Shown here: piece after piece, positions 8,654 to 17,107 of the stretch
Position numbering within the stretch: the first letter of the stretch is position 1
Layout of the letters: every line of letters starts with the position of its first letter
NCBI RefSeq assembly: GCF_000721495.1
Contig: NZ_JOHY01000046.1
Span: 1 to 58,454 of the forward strand
Source: Streptomyces sp. NRRL F-5123
GTDB lineage: Bacteria > Actinomycetota > Actinomycetes > Streptomycetales > Streptomycetaceae
Direction: 5' to 3'
Length of the DNA stretch: 58,454 bases
Program-made: the position numbers and the translations under genes
Notes under the pieces: model-generated
Database searches by the model: none
Told to the model about the DNA's origin: nothing
Seen by the model: only the letters and a program-made list of their open reading frames with translations

Positions 8654-8947
8654 CTTCCCGGAATTGCCTTCGGGTCCCCGGGGCCGAACGGGGCCGGGAA
8701 GCCGACGGCGATGCGCATGATCGCCGCCGTCTCCCCGGTGTCGGGCGGCACGCTGCGCGTGCCGGGGAGGACCCGGAGGTGGAAGGTCTGCGATCCGCGC
8801 ACGGCCCGGGTCCGTACCGCGGGACGGCACGCTGGACACACCGCGCCGGCCGCCCGGGAGAACCTGCTGGTCCACGGGCGCTGCTCCGGGCTGCCCCGCG
8901 CCGGGACACGGGCCCGCACCGCCCGGCCGCGGCCCTCTTTCCGGTGA
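8654..8947 (+). pseudogene. Relic of an ABC transporter ATP-binding protein
   Basis: In one forward frame the translation passes through FGSPGPNGAGKPTAMRMI, close to the FLGPNGAGKSTTMRMI Walker A region of drug-resistance-type ABC ATPases. The usual SGGTLRVPG and ENLLVHGRCSGLPR (compare ENL...GRLYGLPR) follow at the expected places. The Walker Ser is Pro, the stretch between is unrecognisable, and no Q-loop, signature or Walker B follows before the stop. There is no start codon with an RBS. The adjoining repeat remnant marks a decayed accessory segment. Confidence 0.65.
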
Positions 8948-9092
8948 TCTTCCGCGCCGCCGCGCCGGCCCTGGCGGTGCGCGGCTGGGGCGCGGGCCGA
9001 CACCGTGAGCGCCCGGCGGGGCGGGCGTCCGCGACAGCGCGGACCGCGGTGCGGCGGACCCGCGACCACCCCGCGCGTGTGCTTCCGCCACA

Positions 9093-9788
9093 ATGGCCCG
9101 CATGCCTCACACCAGCTCCGTTGCCCACCCGCGGTACGACGCCCTGCTCGCCGAGTGGAACCAGCTGCTGCGCCGCTGCCAGGAGAGCGAGCACGGCGGG
9201 GCGGGCGAGCAGGCGCCCGACCCCGGGCCGTACGGGCAGGAGCTGCTGGACCGCTGGGGCGAGCCGCAGCGCCGCTACCACACGGTCGACCACCTCGCGG
9301 AGGTGCTCGCGCGGGCGACCGAGCTGACCGGTTACGCGGAGGACCCGGACACCGTGGCGCTGGCCGCGTGGTTCCACGACGCCGTCTACCGTCCCGACCG
9401 CAGCGAGAACGAGGAGCGCAGCGCCGATCTCGCGCGCCGCGCGCTCACCGAGGCAGGGGTCGGCGCGGAGCGCGTCGCGCAGGTCGTACGGCTCGTGCGG
9501 CTGACCGTGACGCACGACCCCGCGCCCGGCGACGCCGACGGCGAGGTGCTCTGCGACGCCGACCTGGCCGTCCTCGCGGGCCAACCGGCCGCGTACGCCG
9601 CCTACGCCGCCGCCGTCCGCGCCGAGTACGGCTTCGTGCCCGACCCGGACTTCCGCGCCGGGCGGGCCGACGTCCTGCGCCAACTCCTCGGCCTGCCGCA
9701 CCTGTTCCGCACCCCGTACGGCCGCGAGCACTGGGAGCGCACGGCGCGCCGCAACCTCACGACCGAGCTGGAACTCCTGGAGTCCTGA
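9093..9788 (+). CDS. HD-superfamily metal-dependent hydrolase
   Basis: 231 residues. RYHTVDHL (61-68) and the HD pair in AAWFHDAVY (95-96), followed by a downstream ...TVTHDP and CDADLAVL, are the metal ligands of the COG4339-type HD phosphohydrolases. Substrate unknown. Two starts are possible, ATG 9093 and ATG 9102; neither has a strong RBS, and the short CG-rich leader gives no help. It is convergent with the methyltransferase at 9808 (19-bp gap). Confidence 0.8.
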   Translation: MARMPHTSSVAHPRYDALLAEWNQLLRRCQESEHGGAGEQAPDPGPYGQELLDRWGEPQRRYHTVDHLAEVLARATELTGYAEDPDTVALAAWFHDAVYRPDRSENEERSADLARRALTEAGVGAERVAQVVRLVRLTVTHDPAPGDADGEVLCDADLAVLAGQPAAYAAYAAAVRAEYGFVPDPDFRAGRADVLRQLLGLPHLFRTPYGREHWERTARRNLTTELELLES

Positions 9789-9807
9789 GACCTCGGCCCG
9801 GGGCGCT

Positions 9808-10482
9808 TCAACTCCGCGCGCGCACCGCACGGATGAGGGTCGTGGCGACGGGCGGCCGGCGGTCGCCGCCGCCCGGGTCGCGCAGCACCTCGGTGGTGAT
9901 GTCGGTGAAGCCCGCGTCCACCAGCAGCTTCTCCCACACGGCGGCCTCCAGCACCCAGCGCCGCTTGGTCGACAGGCTGCCGCTGGAGGAGCGCACCGAC
10001 ACCTCGGAGGGCCGCAGTTCGGACGCGGGCGGCGCGCCGTCCTCGTGGTGCGCGAGCGTCGCGAGGACGAACGTGCCGCCGGGCCGCAGCCCGCTCGCGG
10101 CGGCGGGCAGCAGGTGCACCGGGTCGGAGAAGTCGGCGGCACCGAAGCAGGAGTAGGCCACGTCGATGCTGCCCGCGGCGGCGGCCAGATAGGTGGCCGC
10201 GTCGCCGTGCACGAAGTCCAACTCCGCTACGTGGCCGTACCGTTCGCGCCCGAGGGTGACGCGGGTGGCCGAGGTGTCGATCGCGGCGACCTGGTCCGCG
10301 CCCAGCACGGCGGCGACGTACGCGGCACGCTCGCCCGTCCCGGCCCCGAGGTCGGCGACGGTGGCCCCGCGGACATCGCCGAGCACCTCGGCACCGGGCC
10401 CGAGCCGCTGGTACCAGTCCCAGTACAGCCGCTCCCCGTCGAGCGGCCCCGGATCGGTGAGGGAGGAGGTCAGGGAAATCAC
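9808..10482 (-). CDS. Class I SAM-dependent methyltransferase
   Basis: 224 residues. Motif I VADLGAGTGERA lies at 42-53, motif II (VAAIDTSATRV) follows, and the acidic-aromatic motif is YSCFGAADFSDPVHLL. The fold is the Methyltransf_25/UbiE-like Rossmann type. No substrate can be inferred. The C-terminal third (SSGSLSTKRRWVLEAAVWEKLL) is variable. It sits 104 bp downstream of the SDR gene on the same strand, so the two may be co-transcribed. Confidence 0.8.
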   Translation of the reverse strand: MISLTSSLTDPGPLDGERLYWDWYQRLGPGAEVLGDVRGATVADLGAGTGERAAYVAAVLGADQVAAIDTSATRVTLGRERYGHVAELDFVHGDAATYLAAAAGSIDVAYSCFGAADFSDPVHLLPAAASGLRPGGTFVLATLAHHEDGAPPASELRPSEVSVRSSSGSLSTKRRWVLEAAVWEKLLVDAGFTDITTEVLRDPGGGDRRPPVATTLIRAVRARS

Positions 10483-10586
10483 CCGGACATCCTGGCGGAA
10501 GTCCCGCGTTCAGGTCCCGTACTCCACGATTTCCCCCTCGCCCGTGCACCAGTGCGCTCCCCCGCGCACCCGCCGCCGCGCGCGTC

Positions 10587-11321
10587 TCAGATCATGCCGC
10601 CCGCGGCGTGCAGCGTCTGGGCGGTGACCCAGCGGCCCGCGTCCGAGACCAGGAAGCCGACGACGCCCGCGATGTCGTCCGGCTCGCCGAGCCGCCCGAG
10701 CGGCGTGCGGCGCACCGCGTCCTCGACGACCGGCGGCGGCACGGTGGCCAGTACGTCCGTACGGGTCAGGCCGGGGAGGACGCTGTTGACCGTCACCGCC
10801 CGCGGGCCCAGCTCCCACGCCAGCGTGCGCCCCAGCTGGTCGCCCGCCGCCTTGGCCGCCGCCAGCAGCGCCGCGCCGGGCAGCGGCGCGACGGCCAGCG
10901 CCGACGACACCAGCACGATCCGCCCGCCGTCGCGTATCCGGCGCGCGGCCTCCCGCAGGGCGGTGAAGGTCCCGTACGCGGCGGCGGTGAAATACCGCGC
11001 GAAGTCGTCGTCGGTGGCGTGCGCGAGCGGGCCCACGGTCGCCGGTGCCGCGTTGTTCACCCACACGTCGACCCTCCCGTACGCCGCCTCCGCCTCGTCG
11101 AACAGCCGTGCCGCCGCGCCGGGTTCGGTGACGTCGGCGGGTACGGCGAGGGCCTGCCCGCCGCTCTCCGCGATCCGTGCGACCGCCTTCTCCGCGTCCG
11201 CCGCGCCGCGCGAGCCGATGACGACCCGGAGGCCGTCGCGGGCCAGCCGCCCGGCGACGGCCCGCCCGATGCCGCGTGACCCGCCGGTCACGATCGCGAC
11301 CCGCTCCTCGTGTGTGGCCAT
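10587..11321 (-). CDS. SDR-family protein lacking the catalytic tyrosine
   Basis: 244 residues with a clean Rossmann dinucleotide site, TGGSRGIG (12-19), NNA (89-91) and the serine segment IVLVSSALA (about 135-143). The YxxxK catalytic pair reads LAAAK: K157 is present, but the tyrosine position is Leu153, confirmed in the bases (CTG). It may bind NAD(P) without normal oxidoreductase chemistry, act as a regulator, or use another acid. It is divergent from the MarR gene, and the shared 111-bp promoter region carries a 21-bp direct repeat, so it is the likely MarR target. Confidence 0.85.
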   Translation of the reverse strand: MATHEERVAIVTGGSRGIGRAVAGRLARDGLRVVIGSRGAADAEKAVARIAESGGQALAVPADVTEPGAAARLFDEAEAAYGRVDVWVNNAAPATVGPLAHATDDDFARYFTAAAYGTFTALREAARRIRDGGRIVLVSSALAVAPLPGAALLAAAKAAGDQLGRTLAWELGPRAVTVNSVLPGLTRTDVLATVPPPVVEDAVRRTPLGRLGEPDDIAGVVGFLVSDAGRWVTAQTLHAAGGMI

Positions 11322-11373
11322 GTGCGCTCTCCCCGTCGTCGGCCGTGAGCCGGATATGCATGATGATCTGGAC

Positions 11374-11415
11374 AGTCGAGAGCATCAACCATTTAGTCGA
11401 GGGTGTCAACCATTC
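11374..11415. promoter_or_regulatory. Tandem 21-bp direct repeat, likely MarR operator
   Basis: Units AGTCGAGAGCATCAACCATT(T) at 11374-11394 and AGTCGAGGGTGTCAACCATT(C) at 11395-11415 match at 17 of 21 positions and are exactly two helical turns apart. They end 17 bp before the MarR start codon and lie between the divergent SDR and MarR genes, the typical place for an autorepressor site. Confidence 0.65.
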
Positions 11416-11432
11416 ACCGGTACGCTGTCCGC

Positions 11433-11879
11433 ATGGCTCACGACGCACAACCGACGCCACCGCCGGAGGGCGACGGCCTCACCGACTCCCTGATCGGGCT
11501 CTTCCGCGAGATCGACGCCCTCTTCAGCGCCGCCAGCCGCAGCCAGGGCCTGACCCCGCAGCAGGCCCAACTCCTGTGCTTCGCCCAGCACATGCAGCCC
11601 TCCTTCGGCGAACTCGCGCGGCTGCTGCACTGCGACAAGACCAACGTCACGGGCCTGGCCGACCGCCTCGAACGCCGCGGCCTGATCACCCGCGAGCCCG
11701 ACCCGCACGACCGGCGCCTCAGCCGCGTGCATCTCACGGCCGACGGCGCGGCGCTGACCGCCGCCTTCCAGCAGGTCGTCGACTCCTCGCTGGCCGGACG
11801 CTTCACCGGCTGGACCGCCGAGCAGCGCGCGAGTCTGCTGCCGCTCCTGCGGGCCGCGACCACGACGCTGCGGGGCTGA
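11433..11879 (+). CDS. MarR-family transcriptional regulator
   Basis: 148 residues from ATG 11433; a frame from 11403 is open but would run through the operator repeats. The winged helix is typical: FGELARLLHCDKTNVTGLADRLERRGLITREPDPHDRRLSRVHLT, with the DxRxxR-like wing (DPHDRRLSRV). The N-terminal and C-terminal helices give the dimer interface. It probably controls the divergent SDR gene and itself through the 21-bp repeats. Its ligand is unknown. Confidence 0.88.
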   Translation: MAHDAQPTPPPEGDGLTDSLIGLFREIDALFSAASRSQGLTPQQAQLLCFAQHMQPSFGELARLLHCDKTNVTGLADRLERRGLITREPDPHDRRLSRVHLTADGAALTAAFQQVVDSSLAGRFTGWTAEQRASLLPLLRAATTTLRG

Positions 11880-11981
11880 GACCCGCACCGCCGCGTCCCC
11901 CGTCCCGCCTGTCAACCACCGGCCCGGCCCCTACAGTTGACGCACCGCAAGCAGCGGTGACCGGAAGGCGGGGGCAGGCGC

Positions 11982-12323
11982 ATGACGGACGTCGAAGCGG
12001 TGGGCGGCAAGGAAGCGGCGGCGGGGGACGGCGCGACGCTGCCGTTCTGGGTGGACGCCGAGGACGGCGAGGACACCATGGGGCTGCTCGGCGGCAACCC
12101 CGAACTGCGGGCCGTGCCGCTCGGGCCGCTGCGGCGCAACCTCGCCGCCACCGTGGACGCGCTCCAGCAGGTCTTCGCCGACATCACCGCCCAGGGCGGC
12201 ACCCTGCCGCTCGCCGAGGCGCAGCTCTCCTTCCAGGTCACGGCGAGCGGCGGGGTGCAGCTCATCGGAACGGGCCAGGTGGGCGGCAGTCGCGCCCTCA
12301 CCCTGACCTTCCGGCGCCCGTGA
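11982..12323 (+). CDS. Small effector-associated protein (Pepco/Trypco-like) of a conflict system
   Basis: 113 residues. The N-terminal 30 residues are acidic (WVDAEDGEDTMGLL). A helix (LRRNLAATVDALQQVFADI) follows, then a beta-rich end (LAEAQLSFQVTASGGVQLIG, SRALTLTFRR). Such small helix-plus-strand proteins are the constant partners of peptidase effectors in the actinobacterial NTP-dependent conflict systems defined by comparative genomics; the C-terminal pattern looks most like the peptidase-co-occurring (Pepco) domain, less like Trypco2. The next gene starts 13 bp later on the same strand, and that product is a caspase-type peptidase, which supports the call. Start ATG 11982 follows a G-rich RBS (GGCGGGGGCAGG). 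Confidence 0.6.
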   Translation: MTDVEAVGGKEAAAGDGATLPFWVDAEDGEDTMGLLGGNPELRAVPLGPLRRNLAATVDALQQVFADITAQGGTLPLAEAQLSFQVTASGGVQLIGTGQVGGSRALTLTFRRP

Positions 12324-12336
12324 CGCGGCGGCGGGC

Positions 12337-15300
12337 GTGGCGTACCGTGCGCTGCTGATCGGGGCGAGCAGTTACGACGACCCGGCGATCGGCGATCTCC
12401 CCTTCGTGCCGGAGGACCTGCGGCAGCTTCACGCCGCCCTGATCGCACGGGGTTTCGCGTCCGTGGAGGTCCTGGAGGCGCCGCGCGGCATCATCCGCAC
12501 GACGGTGAACGCCCGCGTCGGCGGCTTCCTGCGCGAGGCGCGGCGCGACGACGTGCTGCTCGTCGTGCTCAGCGGCCACGGGCAGCGCTTCGAGGGCACC
12601 GACTACCTCATCCCGGAGGACGCCAGCTTCGCGATCCGGCCATTCGCCGAATGCTGCGTGGCGATCGACTGGCAGCGGGAGCTGGAGGATTCGGCGGCCG
12701 CGCAGGTCCTCTTCCTCGTCGACGCCTGCCGCGAGGGCTTCGCGCGCGACGCCATGAGCCCCGCGGGCGTCCAGGGGTGGGGCAGGCAGCGGATCGCGGC
12801 GGCCCTGCGCCGCAAGGTCGGCTACGTGTACGCGTGCTCGCCCGCGCAGGTCGCGCTCTTCGTCACCCCGAACGAGCGGGCGGCGGACGGCTCTTCGCCC
12901 GGCGAGTCCTTCAGCCTCTTCTCCCGCGCGGTCGCCGGGGTCGTCGCCGAGCTGCCGCACGCCGTGGACCTCGGCGAATTCCACCAGCAGGTGCAGGAGC
13001 GGGTGTCGGCGCTGCACCGCGCGTACGCGAAGCCCGGCAGCCCGCAGGTCGTCCGGCTCGCCACCGACCTGGACGGCGCGGACTTCACCGTGCTGCCGGG
13101 ACCGCCCAAGGACGAAGGTGTGCACCCGTGGGTGCGGTCGGTCACCGGCCACGCGGCCTGGGAGCGTACGGCGGCGGGGCCCGCGCGGGACGCGGTCCAG
13201 GAGGCCGCGCAGACGCTCGCGGCCCGACTCGTCCGCGACTACGCGGAGTCGGGCGCCCGTCTCGCCGACGACCCGTGGCACGACGCCGAACTGGCGACCC
13301 GCACGCAGGAACGCGCGAACTTCCTCGTCCGCGGCCTCGACCCCGCCACCGTCTTCTCCCCCACCGAGGCCGCACTCCTCGTGCTGCTGCCGCTCGTCAC
13401 GCAGGCGTACTGGGCGCGGCAGGCCGCGAGCCGGGCCGGGGTGCTGGACGGCACCGCACCTCGCCCCGAACAGGACCGCTTCCAGGCCTTCACACGCAGC
13501 CACCCCCGTCTGGTGCGCAGACTCGCCGCCCTGGACCAGGCCGCCGACCCGCACGGCGACGCGGCCCGCATCCGCTGGTGGCTGCACCACCGCTGGCTGC
13601 TGCACCAGCCCGAGCTCTACACCGGCGGCGCGCTCACCGCCCTGCTCGCGCTGCCCGACCGCCCGCCGCGCCCCGCGTGGTGCTCCGCCGCGCTCGGCAC
13701 CGCGCGCTTCGCGCACTTCCTCCAGGACCAGCGGCAGGCGCCGTTCGCCCACCCGCAGGGCCCCGCGCTCCCCGACACCGTGGCCGCGTCCACCGGCCAC
13801 GAGCACCTGGTCCGGCAGGACGTCGTCGGCGCCCTCGCCAAGACCGCGCACGCGCTCGCCGTCGACCCCGTCGACCTCTCCGAGATCGTCGCCGAGCACC
13901 TCGGCGTGTCCGACGCCGTCGACACCGGCGGTCTGCTGGCCACCCTGCGCGGCTCCGACTGGCGCGGCGCGGGCGCCGGGCGCTCCCTCAACGCCGAGTG
14001 CGGGCACCCCGCCGTACAGATCGCCTTGCGTGAACACGCCACGCGCACCGACGCGTTGCTGCGCGACATCAGCCGCAGCGCCGGGGGCGGGCCGCTGCAC
14101 GCGCTGCCCGCGTACGCCGACGCCGACCGCGTCCGGCTCACCGGCGGCGCCGCCCACCACCTCACCGAGGGCATCCGCTTCCAGCTCGCCGAGGACCGCG
14201 TCCAGGAACTGCTGATGGGCGAATCCCTCTACGGCGACCGCGACCTCGCCGTCCGCGAGCTGTACCAGAACGCCCTGGACGCGCTGCGCCACCGCGACGC
14301 CCGCACCCAGTACCTGGCCCGCACCGGCACCGGCCGCCGCATGCCCGCGTGGACCGGCACGGTCACCTTCCGCCAGGGGATCGCCCCCGACGGCCGCGGC
14401 TACCTCGAATGCCACGACAACGGCGTCGGCATGGGCGTCACCGAACTCGCCCGCGCCTTCGCCCAGGGCGGCGCCCGCTTCGTCGACCTCCCCGAATACG
14501 CGGAGGAGCAGGCGCAGTGGTCCCAACTCGACCCGCCCGTCCAGCTCTTCCCCAACAGCCGCTTCGGCATCGGCGTCCTGAGCTACTTCATGCTCGCCGA
14601 CGAGATCGAGGTCCGCACCTGCCGCCTCGGCCGCGACGGCCGCCCCGGGCGTCAGCTGAGGGTGACGATCGCGGGCCCCGGCAACCTCTTCCGCGTCGAG
14701 GACCTGGGGGAGGGTGACGAACCCGGCACGGTGGTACGGCTGCTGCTCTCGCGCGGGCGCGCGCCGGTGTCGGTGGTGGACGTGCTGGAGCGGGTGCTGT
14801 GGGTGGCGCAGTACCGGACGGTGGCCGAGCAGGGGGCTCGGCGGGCGGTGTGGGAGCCGGGCGTGCTCAGGCCTCCGGCGGACGTGGCGCGGGAGCCCCG
14901 GCCGGTCGCGTCCGGACATCCGGACCTGTGGTGGACGAGGGGGAAGGGCCTGTTCCTGGCCGACGGCCTCGCGGTGACGATCCCCGACCGGTCGCCCCGG
15001 CCCCGCCTGGGCCAGACGCTCGTGTCGAGCGCCCCTCCCCCGGGTCCCTTGCCGTACGGCGTGCTCGTCAACTTCCACGGACCGCATCAGCTGAAGCTGA
15101 CCGTCGACAGGGCCCATGCCGTCGATGTCCCGCTGTCCCACGTCATCCGCCTCGCGCGGGACGCCGTCGGACGGGACGAGGGCGCCGCCGCGGCCATGGC
15201 GGAATGGGTGTGGCTGGCGGAGATGAGCGCCTTCGCCCCGTCCCTCGCGGACGCCGTCGCCGCGGCAGCCGAGCGTGCCGGCCGGCTCTGGGAACTGGGG

Positions 15301-17040
15301 GGTACGACGATGCCCTTCGGCGCCACGGGCTTTCTGCCCGTCGACCGGCTGCTGCTTCCGCTGATCCGGACGGACGCCGCCGCCTCCCCGAGACGCCTGC
15401 GCGTCGCCGCCCTGCTGCGCGGCATGCCGCCCTTCCTGCTGCGCTGGCGCCTGCCGACCCTCCACCGGGCCCTGGGGGCGGACGGTTTCGAGGGCCCGGG
15501 GCCGCACGCCTCGGGGTTCGCGCGGCCGAGTGACTTCCTGCTGCTGCACCGCGAGGGGAAACCGCAGCTCTGGCTGGACCAATTGGACACGTCGGGGGTG
15601 AACCTCACGGAGACCGCCACACAGAGTCTCGTCCACAAGGTGGCCGGTCTCTGGGCGCGGACCCTGCGTTTCCTCTGCGACTGGCGGCCGTCGTCAGCCG
15701 AGGTCGGCACCGGCGAGGTGCTGAGCGTGGTCGCGAACAGCGGACTGAGCCCGGAGGCCGTCGCCGACCGCTTCCGGGAGCTGGGCTACCGCGTCGCGCC
15801 CCTGGCGGGTCTCGCCGCGGCGGGGCCCGCTGACCTGCCGTTGCTCAGGCCGTTGGGAGGAAGGCAGGAGTGGCTGCCGTCCGAGGGCGAACTCCCTTCG
15901 GCGCAGGTGTCGTTCAGCGCCGTACTGGCCGGGGTGCCGGTCGCCCGGGCGGCCGCCCGGCTGCGCGAACTCGGCTACACCGTGCCGACGCCGCCCGCAG
16001 CCGCGGTGCCCGCGTTCGCCGAACCGAGGGCCTTGTTCAGGACGTTGTGGTCGTGCCTGCGGGAGCTTCCGGCCTTCACCGACGCCGTCCACGTGAGCGC
16101 CGCCCAGCTGACGCTGACGGCCGCGGCGTGCGGGCGCTCCGTCGCCGACACCGCCGCCGCCCTGCGCGGCCTCGGCTTCGTCACGCCTGCGCCGGAGCGG
16201 CTCCCCGAGCTGGCCGAGGACGACCGGCTGCTGCTGGAATACGGCCAGTTCTCGCCCTGGGCCGACCGCCCTGTGCACCCTCTGCACCTCCTTGCCGTGG
16301 CCGCCCGGGACGGGCGCCCCACGGACGTCGTCATCAGCCGGCTGCGCGACCTCGGCTTCGACGTCCCCGGTATCCCGGCCGACGTGCACGACCGGCTCCG
16401 CGCGGCAACGGACGCCGTCGTCGCCGCGGGCCACTACGAACGCGCGGCGATGGAGCTGACCGCCGCGCTGCGGGGCAGGCAGCAGCTGCTGTTCTCGACC
16501 CGGACGTCCCCGGAGGCCGACACGGTGATGGAGCGGTTCCGCGAAGCCCCCTGGCCCCCGCCTGCGCCAGGGGAAGGTCCGCACGGCCGGGCGCGTGCGC
16601 GGGTCGCCTCGGCTGCCCAGCGCTACGCGCTCGCGGTGTGGCTGGGCATCCGCCCGCCGGGGTCCCGGGCCGACTTCGAGGTGCTGGGCTTCGAACTCCC
16701 GCCGGAGGACGCCGAATTCGACCGCGATGTACGGACCGAACTCCGTCTCGAGGCCTTCCTCCGACGCCCTGACCACCCGCTCCTCCCCGGGCCGCCCGGG
16801 GACACGCTCTCCCTGCCGGGGTTGTGTGCCGTCGCGCTCCGCAACGGCCGGACGCTGCGCGAAGTGGCTCTGGCGGCCTCCGGGCTCGGGATACGCCACG
16901 AGGCGGAGACGTGGTTCGGGCCCGTCGTGGCCGCCGCACCGGCCGAGGCGCCGTCGGGCGCGGCTGCGGACGCCGGGGCCGGGAAACGCGCCGAAGGGCC
17001 CGCCGCCCCGGCGGAGGAGGCAGCCGCCCCGGAGCCGTGA
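12337..17040 (+). CDS. Caspase / HSP90-like ATPase / winged-helix-repeat conflict protein
   Basis: 1567 residues from GTG 12337. Residues 1-250 are a caspase (peptidase C14) domain: strand YRALLIGASSYDD, catalytic His81 in VLSGHGQ, Cys131 in FLVDACREG. Residues 250-600 are a helical region I do not recognise. From about 630 to 1000 comes a GHKL/HSP90-type ATPase: N-box RELYQNALDAL (about 640-650), G1 box CHDNGVGMG (about 690), and SRFGIGVLSYF (about 742). From about 1125 to 1520 there are some six repeats built on LxxVA..G(R/V)...RLRELG(F/Y).VP, matching the winged-helix modules reported with such HSP90s. The tail is Ala/Pro/Glu-rich. Inferred role: the ATPase senses or transmits a signal that activates the protease, causing cell suicide on infection. 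No substrate is visible. It forms an operon with the small gene before it. Confidence 0.85.
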   Translation: MAYRALLIGASSYDDPAIGDLPFVPEDLRQLHAALIARGFASVEVLEAPRGIIRTTVNARVGGFLREARRDDVLLVVLSGHGQRFEGTDYLIPEDASFAIRPFAECCVAIDWQRELEDSAAAQVLFLVDACREGFARDAMSPAGVQGWGRQRIAAALRRKVGYVYACSPAQVALFVTPNERAADGSSPGESFSLFSRAVAGVVAELPHAVDLGEFHQQVQERVSALHRAYAKPGSPQVVRLATDLDGADFTVLPGPPKDEGVHPWVRSVTGHAAWERTAAGPARDAVQEAAQTLAARLVRDYAESGARLADDPWHDAELATRTQERANFLVRGLDPATVFSPTEAALLVLLPLVTQAYWARQAASRAGVLDGTAPRPEQDRFQAFTRSHPRLVRRLAALDQAADPHGDAARIRWWLHHRWLLHQPELYTGGALTALLALPDRPPRPAWCSAALGTARFAHFLQDQRQAPFAHPQGPALPDTVAASTGHEHLVRQDVVGALAKTAHALAVDPVDLSEIVAEHLGVSDAVDTGGLLATLRGSDWRGAGAGRSLNAECGHPAVQIALREHATRTDALLRDISRSAGGGPLHALPAYADADRVRLTGGAAHHLTEGIRFQLAEDRVQELLMGESLYGDRDLAVRELYQNALDALRHRDARTQYLARTGTGRRMPAWTGTVTFRQGIAPDGRGYLECHDNGVGMGVTELARAFAQGGARFVDLPEYAEEQAQWSQLDPPVQLFPNSRFGIGVLSYFMLADEIEVRTCRLGRDGRPGRQLRVTIAGPGNLFRVEDLGEGDEPGTVVRLLLSRGRAPVSVVDVLERVLWVAQYRTVAEQGARRAVWEPGVLRPPADVAREPRPVASGHPDLWWTRGKGLFLADGLAVTIPDRSPRPRLGQTLVSSAPPPGPLPYGVLVNFHGPHQLKLTVDRAHAVDVPLSHVIRLARDAVGRDEGAAAAMAEWVWLAEMSAFAPSLADAVAAAAERAGRLWELGGTTMPFGATGFLPVDRLLLPLIRTDAAASPRRLRVAALLRGMPPFLLRWRLPTLHRALGADGFEGPGPHASGFARPSDFLLLHREGKPQLWLDQLDTSGVNLTETATQSLVHKVAGLWARTLRFLCDWRPSSAEVGTGEVLSVVANSGLSPEAVADRFRELGYRVAPLAGLAAAGPADLPLLRPLGGRQEWLPSEGELPSAQVSFSAVLAGVPVARAAARLRELGYTVPTPPAAAVPAFAEPRALFRTLWSCLRELPAFTDAVHVSAAQLTLTAAACGRSVADTAAALRGLGFVTPAPERLPELAEDDRLLLEYGQFSPWADRPVHPLHLLAVAARDGRPTDVVISRLRDLGFDVPGIPADVHDRLRAATDAVVAAGHYERAAMELTAALRGRQQLLFSTRTSPEADTVMERFREAPWPPPAPGEGPHGRARARVASAAQRYALAVWLGIRPPGSRADFEVLGFELPPEDAEFDRDVRTELRLEAFLRRPDHPLLPGPPGDTLSLPGLCAVALRNGRTLREVALAASGLGIRHEAETWFGPVVAAAPAEAPSGAAADAGAGKRAEGPAAPAEEAAAPEP

Positions 17041-17107
17041 CGTGCGGTCGGCGGCGCCGCCCGCCCGCGCCCGGCGGGCCGTCCGCCGCACCGGCCGCGA
17101 GCGCGCC

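Noticed and set aside
12298..15636. Very long minus-strand open frame opposite the caspase-HSP90 gene
   Set aside because: It is an antisense shadow produced by high third-position GC. The plus-strand product has clear domains and catalytic motifs; the minus frame has none.
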